A stretch of DNA of 64,000 nt from the NCBI RefSeq assembly GCF_947179165.1, contig NC_077248.1:48262232-48326231 (forward strand), given 5' to 3'. The position numbers were made by a program, and so were the translations under genes. The notes beneath the pieces are model-generated. The model saw nothing but the letters and a program-made list of their open reading frames with translations, ran no database searches and was not told where the DNA came from. Positions 1 to 11,608 of this stretch are shown here, piece by piece (within the stretch, counting starts at the first letter, position 1; each line of letters opens with the position of its first letter). Origin of the DNA: Solanum dulcamara. Its lineage: Eukaryota > Streptophyta > Magnoliopsida > Solanales > Solanaceae.

Positions 1-1400
1 TTCCACACGTTACTGTTTAACACGTAGAAGCCCTACTAGGCAATACTTAATCCTTACAAGAACTCTAATACTGAACAGTGGATAGGGGTTATGAGGCGTA
101 CTCGAAATTCTAGGAATGGAATTATCCCCGCACTTCATATACAATTCACTTAAGGCTAAACATTGCCAAAAGGAAAGAAAGATAGCTGTATGAACTTATA
201 CCAAAACATGCCAAGAGAAAGCTTTACATACCTTATCTGAATTATTTCTTATCCTGTTTGCCTCGCCTTCCTTTGAACCTATTCAACATGAAAGTAATAT
301 GAATATCAACCCCTCTTAACTTTCCAGCACCCTAGGTTACACCTTAGTATTAATGGAATCTATTTCCTTAGTCGTTTCCCCGACTAGTTCTGTTATTTGC
401 CAAGGCATCGCCGAAAATTGGGCAGCACCTCCTCTTTAATGTGCCCTATCCAAATTTCCAATTAGGTCCCTAAGAAATACAGCCAACCAACAACAACAAC
501 CTGCAGCAATTCACACCAACAATATACAATATAAACTCCAAATGACTCATTCAAAAAGATGATATCAAATAGGGCGTCTAGTCTTTATTCTATAACGCCT
601 TTCATTATATGAAACGAGGGGTCGTGTGGCTGAAACCAGAAGCATCCACACCCCATTTAGAATGCATTTAGGCCCTGCAACAATACATTACACCCCTGCA
701 GCAACAACTCACTCAAAACTATCAAAACGTGAATTCTGGACAGCTTACTATTTTACCTTGTCGCTTCGTTTCGAAGGGGTAATGGAGGGAAACAGGATTT
801 ACTTACTTAATGAAAGTTATATCCATGTGTATTAGGGTCGAATAAAATTTTGAATCACTCCTACATCAATTCTGTACAAAACGATATGCCCAAAACACCA
901 ACAACAGTCCGTGTAAGATTTCCAAAACCAAATTCTGGTCAGTACCTCCTCTACACTTCATCACCCTTTTTCGAGAAGCTAAAAGCAAAAATAGATTTTA
1001 AAGTCTAAATTAAAGTTATATAACTATGAAATAAATTTCCAAAACATATTGAATCACCTGAAATGAAGCTATACACAAGACGTTATACCAATATTACTAA
1101 CAATTGTCCCCTCCAAAAATGGGTTTGTTAACTAGTTTTTAACGTTTTCCCTCTTTGTTCTTTCAACTTTCTCTCAAGTTCCAAGATGAAGAATTAATTC
1201 CGTAGACATCATAAGATACATATATACACCTCCACGGGGTTGAGGAACATCAAAGATAATTAATTCACAGAGGAAAATTGAAGAACTTACCTTAATTTCT
1301 TAGAAACCATGGCGGCCCCTTTCTCTTCTTCTTCTCACGTTTTTATCTCTATGTTTTGGGCTGATTTTTGAAATCCAAATGACTTAAGAGTCATTATCAT

Positions 1401-1410
1401 ACATATATAT
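1401..1410 (-). promoter_or_regulatory. TATA-like run of the minus LTR
   Basis: ACATATATAT on the plus strand gives ATATATATGT on the minus strand. It lies between the ACGTG cluster (higher coordinates, upstream in the minus sense) and a splice-donor-like AAG|GTAAGT at about 1293-1286 downstream. The position fits an LTR promoter; use in vivo is inferred. Confidence 0.45.
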
Positions 1411-1424
1411 GGTCCCTTAGGAAG

Positions 1425-1640
1425 TGATACGTGTCATCCCCTAAGGGTGACACGTGTCAAGCCCATATTGGGCCACGGATCCACCCTTAGCCTCCAAGGC
1501 TGCCACGTGTCCTTGGTGGGGCCCACCCCCAAGTAGGTGGGTCACCTAATTGACCCCAAGCAGGTGGGTCACCTGCTTCCATGTGGCACTTCCCTAGGCT
1601 TCCATGTGGCACCTTCTTTTTCTGCCACATGTCGCCTTCT
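1425..1640 (-). promoter_or_regulatory. G-box/ABRE-like cluster with inverted and tandem repeats in LTR U3
   Basis: ACGTG cores occur at 1429, 1452 and 1505, two of them as full CACGTG, followed by CCATGTGGCAC twice (about 1579 and 1602) and CCACATGTCG (1623). ACGTGTCATCCC and GGGTGACACGT form an interrupted inverted repeat around 1435. AAGCAGGTG-GGT-CACCTGCTT (1558-1578) is a perfect 9 bp inverted repeat, and the 27 bp before it (from about 1526) is a near copy of the same unit. CACGTG is a known plant bZIP/bHLH binding word; its role here is inferred. Confidence 0.5.
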
Positions 1641-1975
1641 CCTCTCCCCCGTGGGTTTGTAATCTCGTCTTGTTTTAAGAGTCGATGTAATCTGTACTAC
1701 GTAAGCTTGATATATCCTTAAGTAGCTCAAGTGTATAAGACTTTTACGTTAACAACTTACGTAGGTAAATCGGGTCCTACGACTCATTACTTGGCCTCCA
1801 ATTCCCTCCGGATTCTTATGACTCCATTTCCAACCTTCTCTACTATGGGGTATCACATTCTCCCTTCCTTAGAGTCGTTAGATAGTGTCGTAGTGTATCC
1901 GTCTCATATGATAATGTCTAAGGAACTTATGAGACATTCCGAGTTTAAAAGTGTGGGGTGTAACAACTTCCCATA

Positions 1976-3426
1976 GAGCATTCTCTCATGAATCACCCTC
2001 AGCTATGGGTCATCGAACTACTGTACCTAAATCTACTCCATCAAAGAAGACCTAGCCTCTACACAAGTAAGTGCCCTACCCGGCTTAGAAACATCAAGCC
2101 AAACCATCTGGTTAGCTAAGGGCTAAATGTCCAAAGCTAAAGGTCACTCCTCAATTGATAAGAATGCCAAACTTCCCATACTCACTACCTTAGAGCTCAA
2201 AGCATCTCCTACTATATTTGCCTTGCCTGGGTGATAACGAATAGTGACATCATATTCCTTTAGTAGTTCCAACACCTACGTTGTCTCAAATTAAGATCTT
2301 TATGGTTGAAGATGTACTAAAAACTGTGGTGATCAGGGTATATCTCACAATGGGTGCCATATAGGTAATGCCTCCAAATATTCAATACGAAGACTACCAC
2401 CGCCAACTACAAATCATATGTGGTGCAGTTCCATTCATGTACCTTCAACTACCTGAACGCATATGTAATAACTCTATCCTACTGTATCAGAATACAACCC
2501 AAGCCAACACTAGAAAATCACAATACACTATAAATCCCTATCCCTCAACAGAAAGAGTAAGAATCAGAGCTGAACTCATTAAGCTTTGAGCTTCAGGTAG
2601 TTCGCCTCAAACTCATCAGACTAATGGAAATGAACATTCTTCTAGGTCAATTTAGTCAAAAGTTCTTCAACAGAAGAGAACCCCTCTGCCAATCATCTGT
2701 AATACCCTGCCAACCTGATGAAACTATGATTCAGTAGGAGAAATTGATCTAATCACAAGCTGCTGCTATCTTCATCGGATCGACCATAATCCCATCCTTG
2801 GACACCACGTTCCCCCAAGAACACCATAGACTCAAGCTAAAATTTACACTTACTAAATGTTACATATAATTGCTTATGTTGCAAGGTTTGAAGTACCATC
2901 CTTAGGTACTGTTCATGTTGATCTCTACTCTAGGAGTAGACTAGGATGTCATCGATGAATACAATAACAAATGAGACCAAGTAGGGTCAGAACACACCAG
3001 TTCATCAAATCAATGAAGGTTGCAAGGGGATTTGTCATCTTAAAAGACATGACTAGGAACTTATAGTGGTTGTATGGAGTTCTAAAGGCAGTCTTAGGGA
3101 TGTATGCCTCCCTAATCCTCAACTAGTGGTACCTCGACCTCAAGTATATCTTAGATAGCACTACTTTACCATGGAGATGATCAAATAACTCAGTAGTATA
3201 CAACATCGGATTTCTATTCTTAATGGTCACCTTCTTCAGCTTTCTATGATCAATACAAATATGCAAGGTACTATCCTTCTTCTTCACGAACAAAACAAGA
3301 ACACCCCAAGGAGACACACTGATCCTTATAAACCCCTTAATCAAGAGATCCTGGAGCTGTATGTTAAGCTCCCTTAACTCAACTGAAGCCATTCGGTACG
3401 ATAGAATAGAGACTGGCTGTGTACCC
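1976..3426 (-). pseudogene. pol: Ty3/gypsy pol relic (RT, RNase H, start of integrase region)
   Basis: The frame at 3392-3123 (minus) carries the N-terminal half of a gypsy reverse transcriptase: [19 protein letters not shown], then [19 protein letters not shown] and a decayed KIYLRSRYH where [11 protein letters not shown] is usual. Further left, a frame encoding VFIDDIL (about 2945-2960) is the RT catalytic FIDD box. From 2850 to 1976 the sequence parallels the RNase H to integrase interval at 56960-56300, including a shared stretch around CTTGCCTGGGTGATA. Many stops and shifts break it. It is cut on the left by the LTR at 1975 and on the right by the palindrome at 3427. It was once part of the same family as 54939-58198. 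Confidence 0.85.
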
Positions 3427-4394
3427 TGTGAAATGATTTGTTAAGTCATTTGAGAACTAGTCCTCTATCTTTTGTAAAAGACCCTTTCCATAAATTTTAA
3501 ATGGAAAATTTAGACTATTCAATAGCTACGGTTATTTAGTTGATGGATAATTTTAGGGACTTAATTTAATGGTGGGCTAAATTGATAATTTATTTAATAT
3601 TCTATACCAGTTGTAACATATTTATTAAATCAAGTTAGTTTGGTTTGTCACTTTTAATACATAATTAGCTTGGAAAAGAAAAAATAGGAGAAACTCACCT
3701 GTGCAACAACGGCATATGAGCACAAAGAGAACGTGGGCTTCGGGTAAGCAAATCTCAACCAAGCTTCAATTCTTGTGTATGCACACCTTGATTACTCCAT
3801 ATGTGGGTAGTGTTATTATAAGAATTTTGGGTTAAAAAACAAAAGAAAAAATAGATGATGAGAGAATCTAAAACACGTCCAAAGCTACGTGGCTATTGAT
3901 GTAGCTATCACGAGAAAATAATATAGTAAGAAAAATTCTTAATTTGTTTGCAGGTGGTAAAAATAAACTTAGCAAATTCATCTATATTCTCTCTTTAGCT
4001 TTGTCAGTTAGAATATTCTAATTGAAGTTCTAGTACTTAGTAAGGTTCAAAATGTTTTCATGGTAGGGACGGATAGGGAGTTGGAGTACATGAAATTTTA
4101 TGCACTGTTTAATTCACTTGAGAATTTCAGGATCAGTTGCATACACAACTATAATTATTATATTAATATATGTTGATCATCTATTTACAAAGTGACAGTG
4201 AGAGAGTTGTTTTGACACTAGAACTAACATCAAACAAGAGAATATAAATAATTGCATTACAAGTGGACATATGATCATATGTAGCACCTAATTGGGAAGT
4301 AATGATGTATTAAAGAAAACTATCCGACGTCGGTGCATAGGAGCTTCATGATTATGAACTGTCTAGTCAGTCAACCTGGCTCTAAGTCGTGACA
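3427..4394 (+). mobile_element. Left arm: LTR, plus orientation, ending in GTCGTGACA
   Basis: The arm starts TGTGAAATGATT and ends GTCGTGACA, so it has TG...CA ends over 968 bp. It carries an intron-like pair, donor GGGTAAGC at 3742-3749 and acceptor TTTGTTTGCAG at 3943-3953, which the other arm conserves. It interrupts the gypsy RT on its left at about codon 10 of the RT frame's upstream flank. No coding content was recognised. Confidence 0.65.
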
Positions 4395-4407
4395 AGGTAT
4401 CAAAGCC
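4395..4407 (+). other. Primer-binding-site-like sequence at the palindrome axis
   Basis: AGGTATCAAAGCC directly follows the LTR end GTGACA and matches the tRNA-Met primer site TTGGTATCAGAGCC seen elsewhere in the window with a few changes. Its last four bases already belong to the right arm. Confidence 0.5.
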
Positions 4408-5360
4408 AGGTTGACTGACTAGACAATTCATAACCATGAAGCTCCTATGCTCCGACGTCAGATAGTTTTCTTTGATACATCATTACTTCCCAACTAGGTG
4501 CTACATATGACCATATATTCATTTGTAATGCAATTATTTATATTCTCTAGTTTGATGTTAGCTATAGTGTCAAAAAATCCCTCTCAATGTCACTTGGTAA
4601 ATAGATGATCAACATATATTTATATAAGAATTATAGTTGTGTATGTAACAGATCCTAAAATTCTCTCGTGAATTAACCAGTGCATAATGTTTCATGTACT
4701 CCAACTCCCTGTCCACCCCTGCCATGACAACATCCCTACCCTAACTAAGTACCAGAACTTCAATTGGAATATTCTAACTAACAAAGCTAAAGAGAGAATA
4801 CGGATGAATTTGCTAAGTTTATTTTTACCACCTGCAAACAAATTAAGAATTTTTCTTGCTATATTATTTTCTCTTGATAACTGCATCAATATCCATATAG
4901 CTTTGGAGGTGTATTAGATTCTCTCACCATCTATTTTTTCCTTTATTTTTCAACCCAAAATTCTTTTAATAATACTACCCATATATGGCGTAATCAATGT
5001 GTGCATACATAAGAATTGAAACTTGGTTGAGATTTGCTTACCCGAAGCCCACATTCTCTTCGTACTCATGTGCCGCCGTTGCACAGGTGAGTTGCTCACT
5101 ATTTGTTTCTTTTCCAAACTAATTATGTATTAAAAGTGACAAACCCTACTAACTTGATTTAATAAATATGGGAAAACTGATTTAGAATATTAAATAAATT
5201 ATCAATTTAGTCCACCAATTAAATTAAATTTCTATAATTATCCGTCAACTAAATAACTGTAGTTATTGAATAGTCTAAATTTTCTATTTAAAATTTATAG
5301 AAAGGGTCTTTTATAAAAGATAGAGTACTAGTTCTCAAAATGACCTAATGGATCATTACA
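4404..5360 (-). mobile_element. Right arm: LTR, minus orientation, lacking its last ~13 nt
   Basis: On the minus strand it starts TGTAATGATCC at 5360 and runs to the axis. There the terminal CTAAGTCGTGACA present in the left arm is missing. To its right, sequence resembling the 3' end of a minus gypsy interior begins at once (compare 5361-5450 with 54939-55010), as expected beside a 3' LTR. The overlapping open frames 4687-4917 and 4889-4692 match no family. Confidence 0.65.
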
Positions 5361-7140
5361 TTATCCACCACTAAAATCATGTTTATCCTTGAACATAAAG
5401 ATGGAGAAGGAAGAATAAATAATGTTACCATTGTCGGTGTTTATATATCCAAATGAGCATCTCCTTAATACCATTCCATCAAGATCAACTACTAAGAATT
5501 GAACTTTCTAATCGAACTCTAGTAGATATACAAATTATGAGTGATTAGAAAGTCACAGTCTAACCCATGAACCTAATCTGAACCAAAACCCACTAGATCA
5601 TAACATAACCATCAAGATGAATCTTTTCTCACATAACCACGATAAAATTCTGAATCAATACAAGCTATAACAAGAAGGGAACTTGAACCAGTAACCACAT
5701 TTATAATACATAGACCATCACAGATCTTGTCAAGATTGCATCATCAAAAATCAAACATTTTCACGAGCATAAGTTATACAGATCTGATCTTTAGACATTG
5801 GGTACTCATCATTAGAGAATATGATTTATCTAACCCAAAGAAGGAAAATATCCAATAACCTCCTAGCGAGTGATACACCCAAGCATACAAAACCTCTAAC
5901 AACATAATTGAAAATGGTAGATCAATAGTTGTAATTGTAAACAACCCTTAAAAGAGGTAACACTAGACCCAATAGGCCACACTTTTAATTATATATAGCC
6001 AGAACGTGCACTTGACGATGAGGTGTATAACCAAACTACCGGTCACTAAATATATCCATGGTAGCTCTTCCATAAGTTCTCGTAAGTAAGGTGACACTTG
6101 TAATACCACTAGAACACTTCAAGTACCCCAAGGCAACACTAAATCCACCATATCAAACTGACCAAGTCTGCACAAGCATCCTACACTACCAAGAGATCAT
6201 TATAGGATGACACTCAATCCACCACTAAGAATTCATCTATGGAAGTGGGAACACACGTGACCATATGCAACAAATCATACTCCAAAACATGTCCAGAATG
6301 AAGTAGGTGATCACATAAGAAAGTACAGAACCAATATTGAATAATACAAGATACACTTTTATAATTCCCATATCAAATATTTTCATTCGTCTTACTCTAT
6401 CTCTTTGATTTCTACCCATAATTAACCATCCTGGTCTCATTACAATAGTAGACATACTCGATATATCAACCTCTACATACTCCACACAATACTTTACTGA
6501 AGCCAACACTCTTACTATTAATAGAACATCATAACCACACTGGCCATTTACTTTACTCTCAAATAATCACTAGTATCAAGGTCTTCTTAACAACACATTT
6601 TTGTCTTTAATATTTCAAAAGATATCTCTCTCTCCTTCCTTTTAAGCATTCCATAATAGGTACATATCCCACCTAATGCTGATAATATAAATTCCAACTA
6701 TCATAGTACTTTTTCGTTCAAATGAAATTATTGAATCACTCCCAATATCAACTCCATGCAATCTACCACTTACCAAGTTTCAATTACCATTCAAACCATC
6801 ATATACCTCATGCCAAAACTTAGAGAGATTTTTGGTCACCCTAAGAATTATGTATACTAGTTGACCTCAACCTCTGCCCCGAGTTTGGGCACTATCTACA
6901 AGTGCAAGGGGTCCTCATCTACCCCGAAAAGATCTTGTCCTTACCATCTGAGAAAGAGTAAAACAAATAGGATTTTAGAGGTTTTTATTATCATTAGTGC
7001 ATGATCAAAAACAATGATAGTGACTTAATTCATAACAATACCCTATAGCCTCCTAAAACATGGATATAAATATCATAGTATCAATCCATTAGATTCTAAT
7101 AGACATTTGCTCCTGTATTAGTGAGACCGAGAACCTAAGG
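5361..7140 (-). pseudogene. Decayed minus-strand gypsy interior (gag start, protease remnant)
   Basis: The reading direction is right to left. A gag-like start (MVRTRSFRGR, then stops) lies near 6955, about 190 nt inside the primer site. A frame at 6509-6237 contains VLFNIGSVLSYV, close to the protease pattern VLFDxGSTxSYV, with Asn where the catalytic Asp should be. At about 6145 FDMVDL recalls the later protease segment LDMVDFDVILGMD. Between 5361 and 6120 I recognise only the 3'-terminal UTR-like stretch next to the LTR. RT and integrase are absent, so a large deletion is likely. Extremely degraded; the family call rests on the protease words, the LTR and the primer site. Confidence 0.55.
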
Positions 7141-7150
7141 TCTGATACCA
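7141..7150 (-). other. tRNA-Met-type primer binding site, minus strand
   Basis: TGGTATCAGA on the minus strand lies 3 nt inside the LTR edge at 7154. The same arrangement (3 nt, then TTGGTGTCAGAT) is seen at 22371-22384. It marks the LTR to its right as a 5' LTR. Confidence 0.7.
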
Positions 7151-7153
7151 CTC

Positions 7154-9368
7154 TATCATAACCCGAATCCGAGCCATGATGGCTCCTACTATACCCTTTA
7201 AGTAGGAAAGCCAAACCCAACTCAAAATCTAAAGTCAAACATCAATTTAAATAATTAGGTAGTAACAAAGAAGGCAGAAGTAAGAATAACATAACAAAAG
7301 AGATCAGGCCAATATATAGATATGTAAATACGATACAAAATATACAAAAGGACCCAAATATGACCAAAGATAAAGAACTGATGCTAAACCAATCCCAGAC
7401 CTGGTGTTACCTATACGGGATATACTAAGTACAAAAGTTGACTATATATATATGCAATACAGAACTTACCGTCCAAAGATACAAGTGCAAGTCAGTATAA
7501 AATATGGTAAGAAGCAAGTCTCTGAACACCGAGAGCTCACCACAATCTGGATCTTGCACAACTACAGATGATCAAGTGTGTATTGGGGGTAGCTCGAACT
7601 AGGATCTGCATCAAAAGAAAGCAAAAGTGTAGTATGAGTACCAAAACATAGGGTGTCTAGTAGGCATCATAGTCCTACTAAGGTCAGATTGAATAATATA
7701 TATATAAGAAGCACTATGATACTGATGATAACATAAATGAGTCATAAATGACAGCTACAGGTGCATCGGAGTATGGGGAGATCATACAAGGCCAAATAAC
7801 CCAACAATAATAGATAACCACAATTATTGCCTTAACTCACAGAGTATTGGAAGAGCATGTAGATATAACAAAGCACAAATGTAATAATAATCCCAAAACA
7901 TCACGAAGTGGTGAAATAAGTCTCGAGGTCATCAATATCAAAGTAATAACCTGGAATATATATTGACTGACCCCCAAAATTCACACCTCGAGCTTATCAA
8001 CATTGAATATAATAATATAGCAAAAAGTCAATAAAAGAGCCACCTAGATTTATACCTCGATCTCATCAAAGGCATAGAGTTCCATACTCAATGAGATTAC
8101 TAGTGTTTTCGAATCATTATATTTATTGTTTTACCAAAAATCCCTGTCTCATCATATATTCAACTATTAAAATGTTTTTAAACATCGGTGAAGTAACCAA
8201 GGCAAGTATCATATCAAAAATCATGTATCACTCAAAGCCAAGGGAAAACCCCCACCAAGGGCATCATTTCACTAACGTGGAACTCCGGTGTACCAAAAAG
8301 ATGGCCTTGGGCCTAATATTTCAATAACACAAGTAAGTATCTGCAAGCATAAACCGAAAATACACTAAAAGGGCAACAAAATCAACTGAGTTAAATGAAT
8401 GGCATCCTAAGTTTCAAGTAACCTAGAAGTAAGTTCTAAGGATACTACACGATACAAATAAGAAAAGAAAATTCTTAAACTAAGGCTTCAACGGCTAAGT
8501 TCCAAACTAATTACCCACGATAGCCATCAACTCTTATTTTTCTCAAAGGATATCAACACCTAAATTTACCAACCTAAACATACGTTACTACTCATAATAT
8601 ACAAATTTTAACCGAGCCATGTATAGAAGGAAGATGCCATAGCCCACCTCATGCCCAAAACCACACACGAAATACTAAACCAGAGCTTTTCTTTTTTGGG
8701 CCGCCTCTGAACGATGCCACTCTACCAAATTATCAAACAACACATCAAAACAAAACCATTGATACCCAACTGGAAATGGAATTCCAGACTCAATGGAATT
8801 CCGAATTCAATGGAATTGACAAAATGACCAACTGAGGTCATCTCATCAAAAAGTTGACCAAAGTCAATACTTACAGAGAAAACACTTAAAACACCCAAAC
8901 GACCAAAAACTCATTCCGAGTACCTCGAGAACTAAACCAAATCTAGACCAAACTTGGTGTTCTGGAGCTAACTGAGCTGAAATTTATTTCATCCAGGTGT
9001 GTTTACTCAAAATGTTGACTAAAGTCAAACTTGGCCAAAACTTTGAAGTTAAAATGGGAAATCACACAAACTCAAAATGAAGATTCCAAAACCTGAACCA
9101 ACCTTCCTTCTAGACAAAAATAGACTTTCTAGAGCTTATTGAATAGTTGAAATTCCCATACAATGACCGAATCTCTAGAAGTTGACTAAAATTAACTTTT
9201 TTCACTGTAAACTTCTAAAAGGGAAAAACTCACACGTAGCTCACTCAACCACCTTGGAAAGCATGCCACCCATACTAATATCATATAAGAGCTATAAAAC
9301 AAGATAAGAAGTGGGATAAAATGGTAAAAATATGCAAAAGTATGGAAAGTACCTTAGAGGTAATTACA
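7154..9368 (-). mobile_element. 5' LTR of a minus gypsy element, ~2.2 kb
   Basis: The plus-strand edges are TATCATAACCC (a decayed TGTCATGACCC) and GGTAATTACA. The interior shares the block around TGTAGTATGAGTACCAAAA with the LTRs at 50084 and 16332, so these are related families. The ORF at 8091-8327 lies wholly inside and is not a gene. Its right edge lies one base from the start of the next LTR. Confidence 0.75.
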
Positions 9369-9369
9369 A

Positions 9370-11608
9370 TGTGAGTCCCCAAAAATGAAAAGTCAAAATA
9401 TTGAGATTAAAAAAGAAAAACACTGAGAAAACAAGGTTGATGCTCGCCAAATTGGACTCGGCGACTCATCGAGCAGGTTGGGTAAATCTCCTAAGGGCTC
9501 AAAATCTCACCCAATTGTTCTTAAAGTTTGTTTTAAAAAAAGAGAAATTGGTGAGGAAGAGTTAGGTTTGGAAAATCGGTAAATAGATTTGACGGGTAGA
9601 GAAATCTTGCCTAAGTATCTTAAAGAGTTGACTCAAGAATGAGGAATTCTCAGCGAGGATAGATGAGACTTGTAAAGTAACCAATCAAGGTCGGTGAGCT
9701 AGGGATCCTCACCAAAAAGATCAGGAAAGTTGGAAGGAGGGAGAGAAAGTAGGCGAGAGAAAAATCGATTGACGATTCGCCGATCGCGTTGGCGAGCAAG
9801 GTTGGTCTTGCCAAATTTTTCAAAGATTTTTCCTTAGAACACTAGGATGTTTGGTGAGATAGTTCAGGAGATCATCAACTTACTGATCAAGATGGTGAGC
9901 TCGGCCGATCTTGCCAACCTGTCTCCGTCAGTCTTTTAATGAGGTTATTTCTGACTTTGTTTTACCCAATTAATCCCTAAGCTATATTTTTGGGACATAT
10001 TTATAAACCTAGAACTATCCTAACACTTTGAATTTCCCTCATTCCTTCTCTAATCAGTCTATGAAATAATTCTCTATCTAAAAATACTCTCCCAAGGATC
10101 AATCTTCAAGTTAAGCTGGGGCTTCAAGATTCAAGTCTCCTATTCATGGTTTCAAACTTTGATTAATCAAGGTATGCTGGAAATTCATCCATGGGTCCTT
10201 TTCATCCACAGAGTCCCAAATCATTTCTCTTCTTTCGATCAATTTCAGTTCAATGATTCTAGGGTTTTGATCAATTTACACTGGATCATTTTAATTATGA
10301 TTTATTTTAATGACTTAATTATGCATGATTCAATTTCCATTGCATGTTTTGCAATTGAGTTTTCATGGGCCCATGCATTATTCCATTTTCAAGTATAAAT
10401 TTATGGAATTTTGAACATAGAATTGATAAAGGACTTATGAATGATTCATGAAAGTAATGAATGATGTTTTCAAAGATATTTCAAGTAAATAGGTGTGAAA
10501 GGAATTCACACACAATCATGTAAAGGTGAAATGTTTTCTGACCTACTCACGGATTTATAAAGATGAAAAGTTTTCTTATATTTGTATGAATCATGATGTT
10601 AATGAGCTACTCTTATGACTATTTTATAATGTAGATTCTTACTTATTATTGCCTTTCCTAACGTTATTAATGACTATGGTTTATGAATTTCGTTGGGATA
10701 TTGACTAAGAACCGAGAGGACTTTGAGGTGGGGTTCATTCAGGAAGTTTGAGTAGCAACCTAAGAGAGCTCTAATAGCAACCTCTAGTTCCAAACTACGT
10801 GCCCCTATAGATTTGCCTTAATTGGCCTAGCTAGTGGATCTACAAATAGCCCAATGTTAAATGATGTTACTCATGGAGTCTACCTTGGCAAGTAGCCTCT
10901 CTCTTTTTGGTGTGGGAGTAACACCAATTTTCATGTTATATCTTGGATGGTCATAAATGTCGGTTAAAAGGTTATATCCCACAAATAAATTGTGTTTTCT
11001 TATGACTTTTCCTCAAGATGATTTGAAATGATTCATTTACCACATGCTTCTACTTATGATTTAGATCTTATTATTTTAAATGATTCTTTATCTTTCATCA
11101 CATGTTTTATGTTCATCATGATATCATGTCTACATCATGCATATTTCTCACATACTTAGTACATGATGCATATTTCTCACATACTTAGTACATATTATGT
11201 ACTAACGCATACTTTTGTGTATATTATATCATAACGTAGGGATCAATGATTATCACACTCACCCTGCTCATGGCTAGCTATTTAGTTAGTATTTCATTAT
11301 TGGTGAGTCCTTATGTTTCGAGACACAATACTTATGTTTTTCTCTATGTTTCCATTGTACTATTATTGTTTATGTTTTGGTGATCTAGGAACTTGTCCTA
11401 AGCCCCATCTAATAAATGTAGAGGCATGTTTAGACGAACCTGAGAATGTACTTCCCTTATTTTGAGATTATACTTTTTGAGACTTATCTTCCACAGTATG
11501 ATCTTATTGATGTTTTTACTTACCTTATGTATGCTAAGAAGTATGGTTGGAGTTCCTAGGGATTCTGACCATTTTTGTCATCCCTAGTACCTAGCTTAGT
11601 TCATGAAA
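9370..11608 (+). mobile_element. 5' LTR of a plus gypsy element, 2.24 kb
   Basis: It starts TGTGAGTCCCC, like TGTGACACCCC at 27011, and ends TTCATGAAA just before a primer site. TATAAA at 10012 is followed 160 nt later by a splice-donor-like AAG|GTATGC (10172). The conserved U5 block CTTGTCCTAAGCCCCATCTA is at about 11393. It matches the LTRs at 27011 and 58199 block by block. The open frame 10159-10398 is inside U5 and is not a gene. Confidence 0.85.
10012..10017 (+). promoter_or_regulatory. TATA box of the plus LTR
   Basis: TATAAA, in the same context (TTTGGGACATATTTATAAAC) as the degenerate TATA of the LTR at 27011. The predicted start site is about 30 nt downstream. Confidence 0.55.

Larger units (their letters stand above)
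1..1975 (-). mobile_element. LTR of a retrotransposon, minus orientation, left end outside window
   Basis: The right edge reads GGGGTGTAACA on the plus strand, so on the minus strand the LTR starts TGTTACACCCC, with the canonical TG. Immediately to the right, gypsy polymerase DNA begins in mid-gene with no leader, so this LTR interrupts an older element and is probably a solo LTR or the end of an element lying mostly outside the window. On the minus strand a G-box-rich stretch (1425-1640) lies upstream of a TATA-like run (1401-1410), which is the expected U3 layout. The left end and target duplication cannot be seen. The short open frames here (626-835, 1731-1976) have no recognisable protein and are taken as chance. 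Confidence 0.7.
3427..5360. repeat. 1.9 kb palindrome: two LTRs tail to tail
   Basis: Positions 3427-4381 pair with 5360-4404 as inverted complements. I aligned the outer ends (GAGAACTAGTCCTC / GAGAACTAGTACTC), the middle (around 3951 and 4834) and the inner ends, and by eye roughly nine of ten bases agree. The unpaired centre is 22 nt (4382-4403). Each arm starts on its outer side with a TG-type LTR start: TGTGAAATGATT on the left and, on the minus strand, TGTAATGATCC on the right. The centre reads GTCGTGACA then AGGTATCAAAGCC, which looks like an LTR end followed by a primer binding site. I found no target duplication around the whole. Confidence 0.85.

Noticed and set aside
4687..4917. Open frame in the right arm of the palindrome
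   Set aside because: The left arm breaks it, and it matches no family; kept only as an intron/exon-like hint in the arms.
3413..5370. Mutator-type or foldback DNA transposon as explanation of the palindrome
   Set aside because: No 9 bp or other target duplication, and the axis has an LTR end plus primer site; not excluded, but less supported than an LTR pair.
7443..7456. Short TA microsatellites (also near 53462 and 7701)
   Set aside because: Very short AT repeats expected in such DNA; no further structure.
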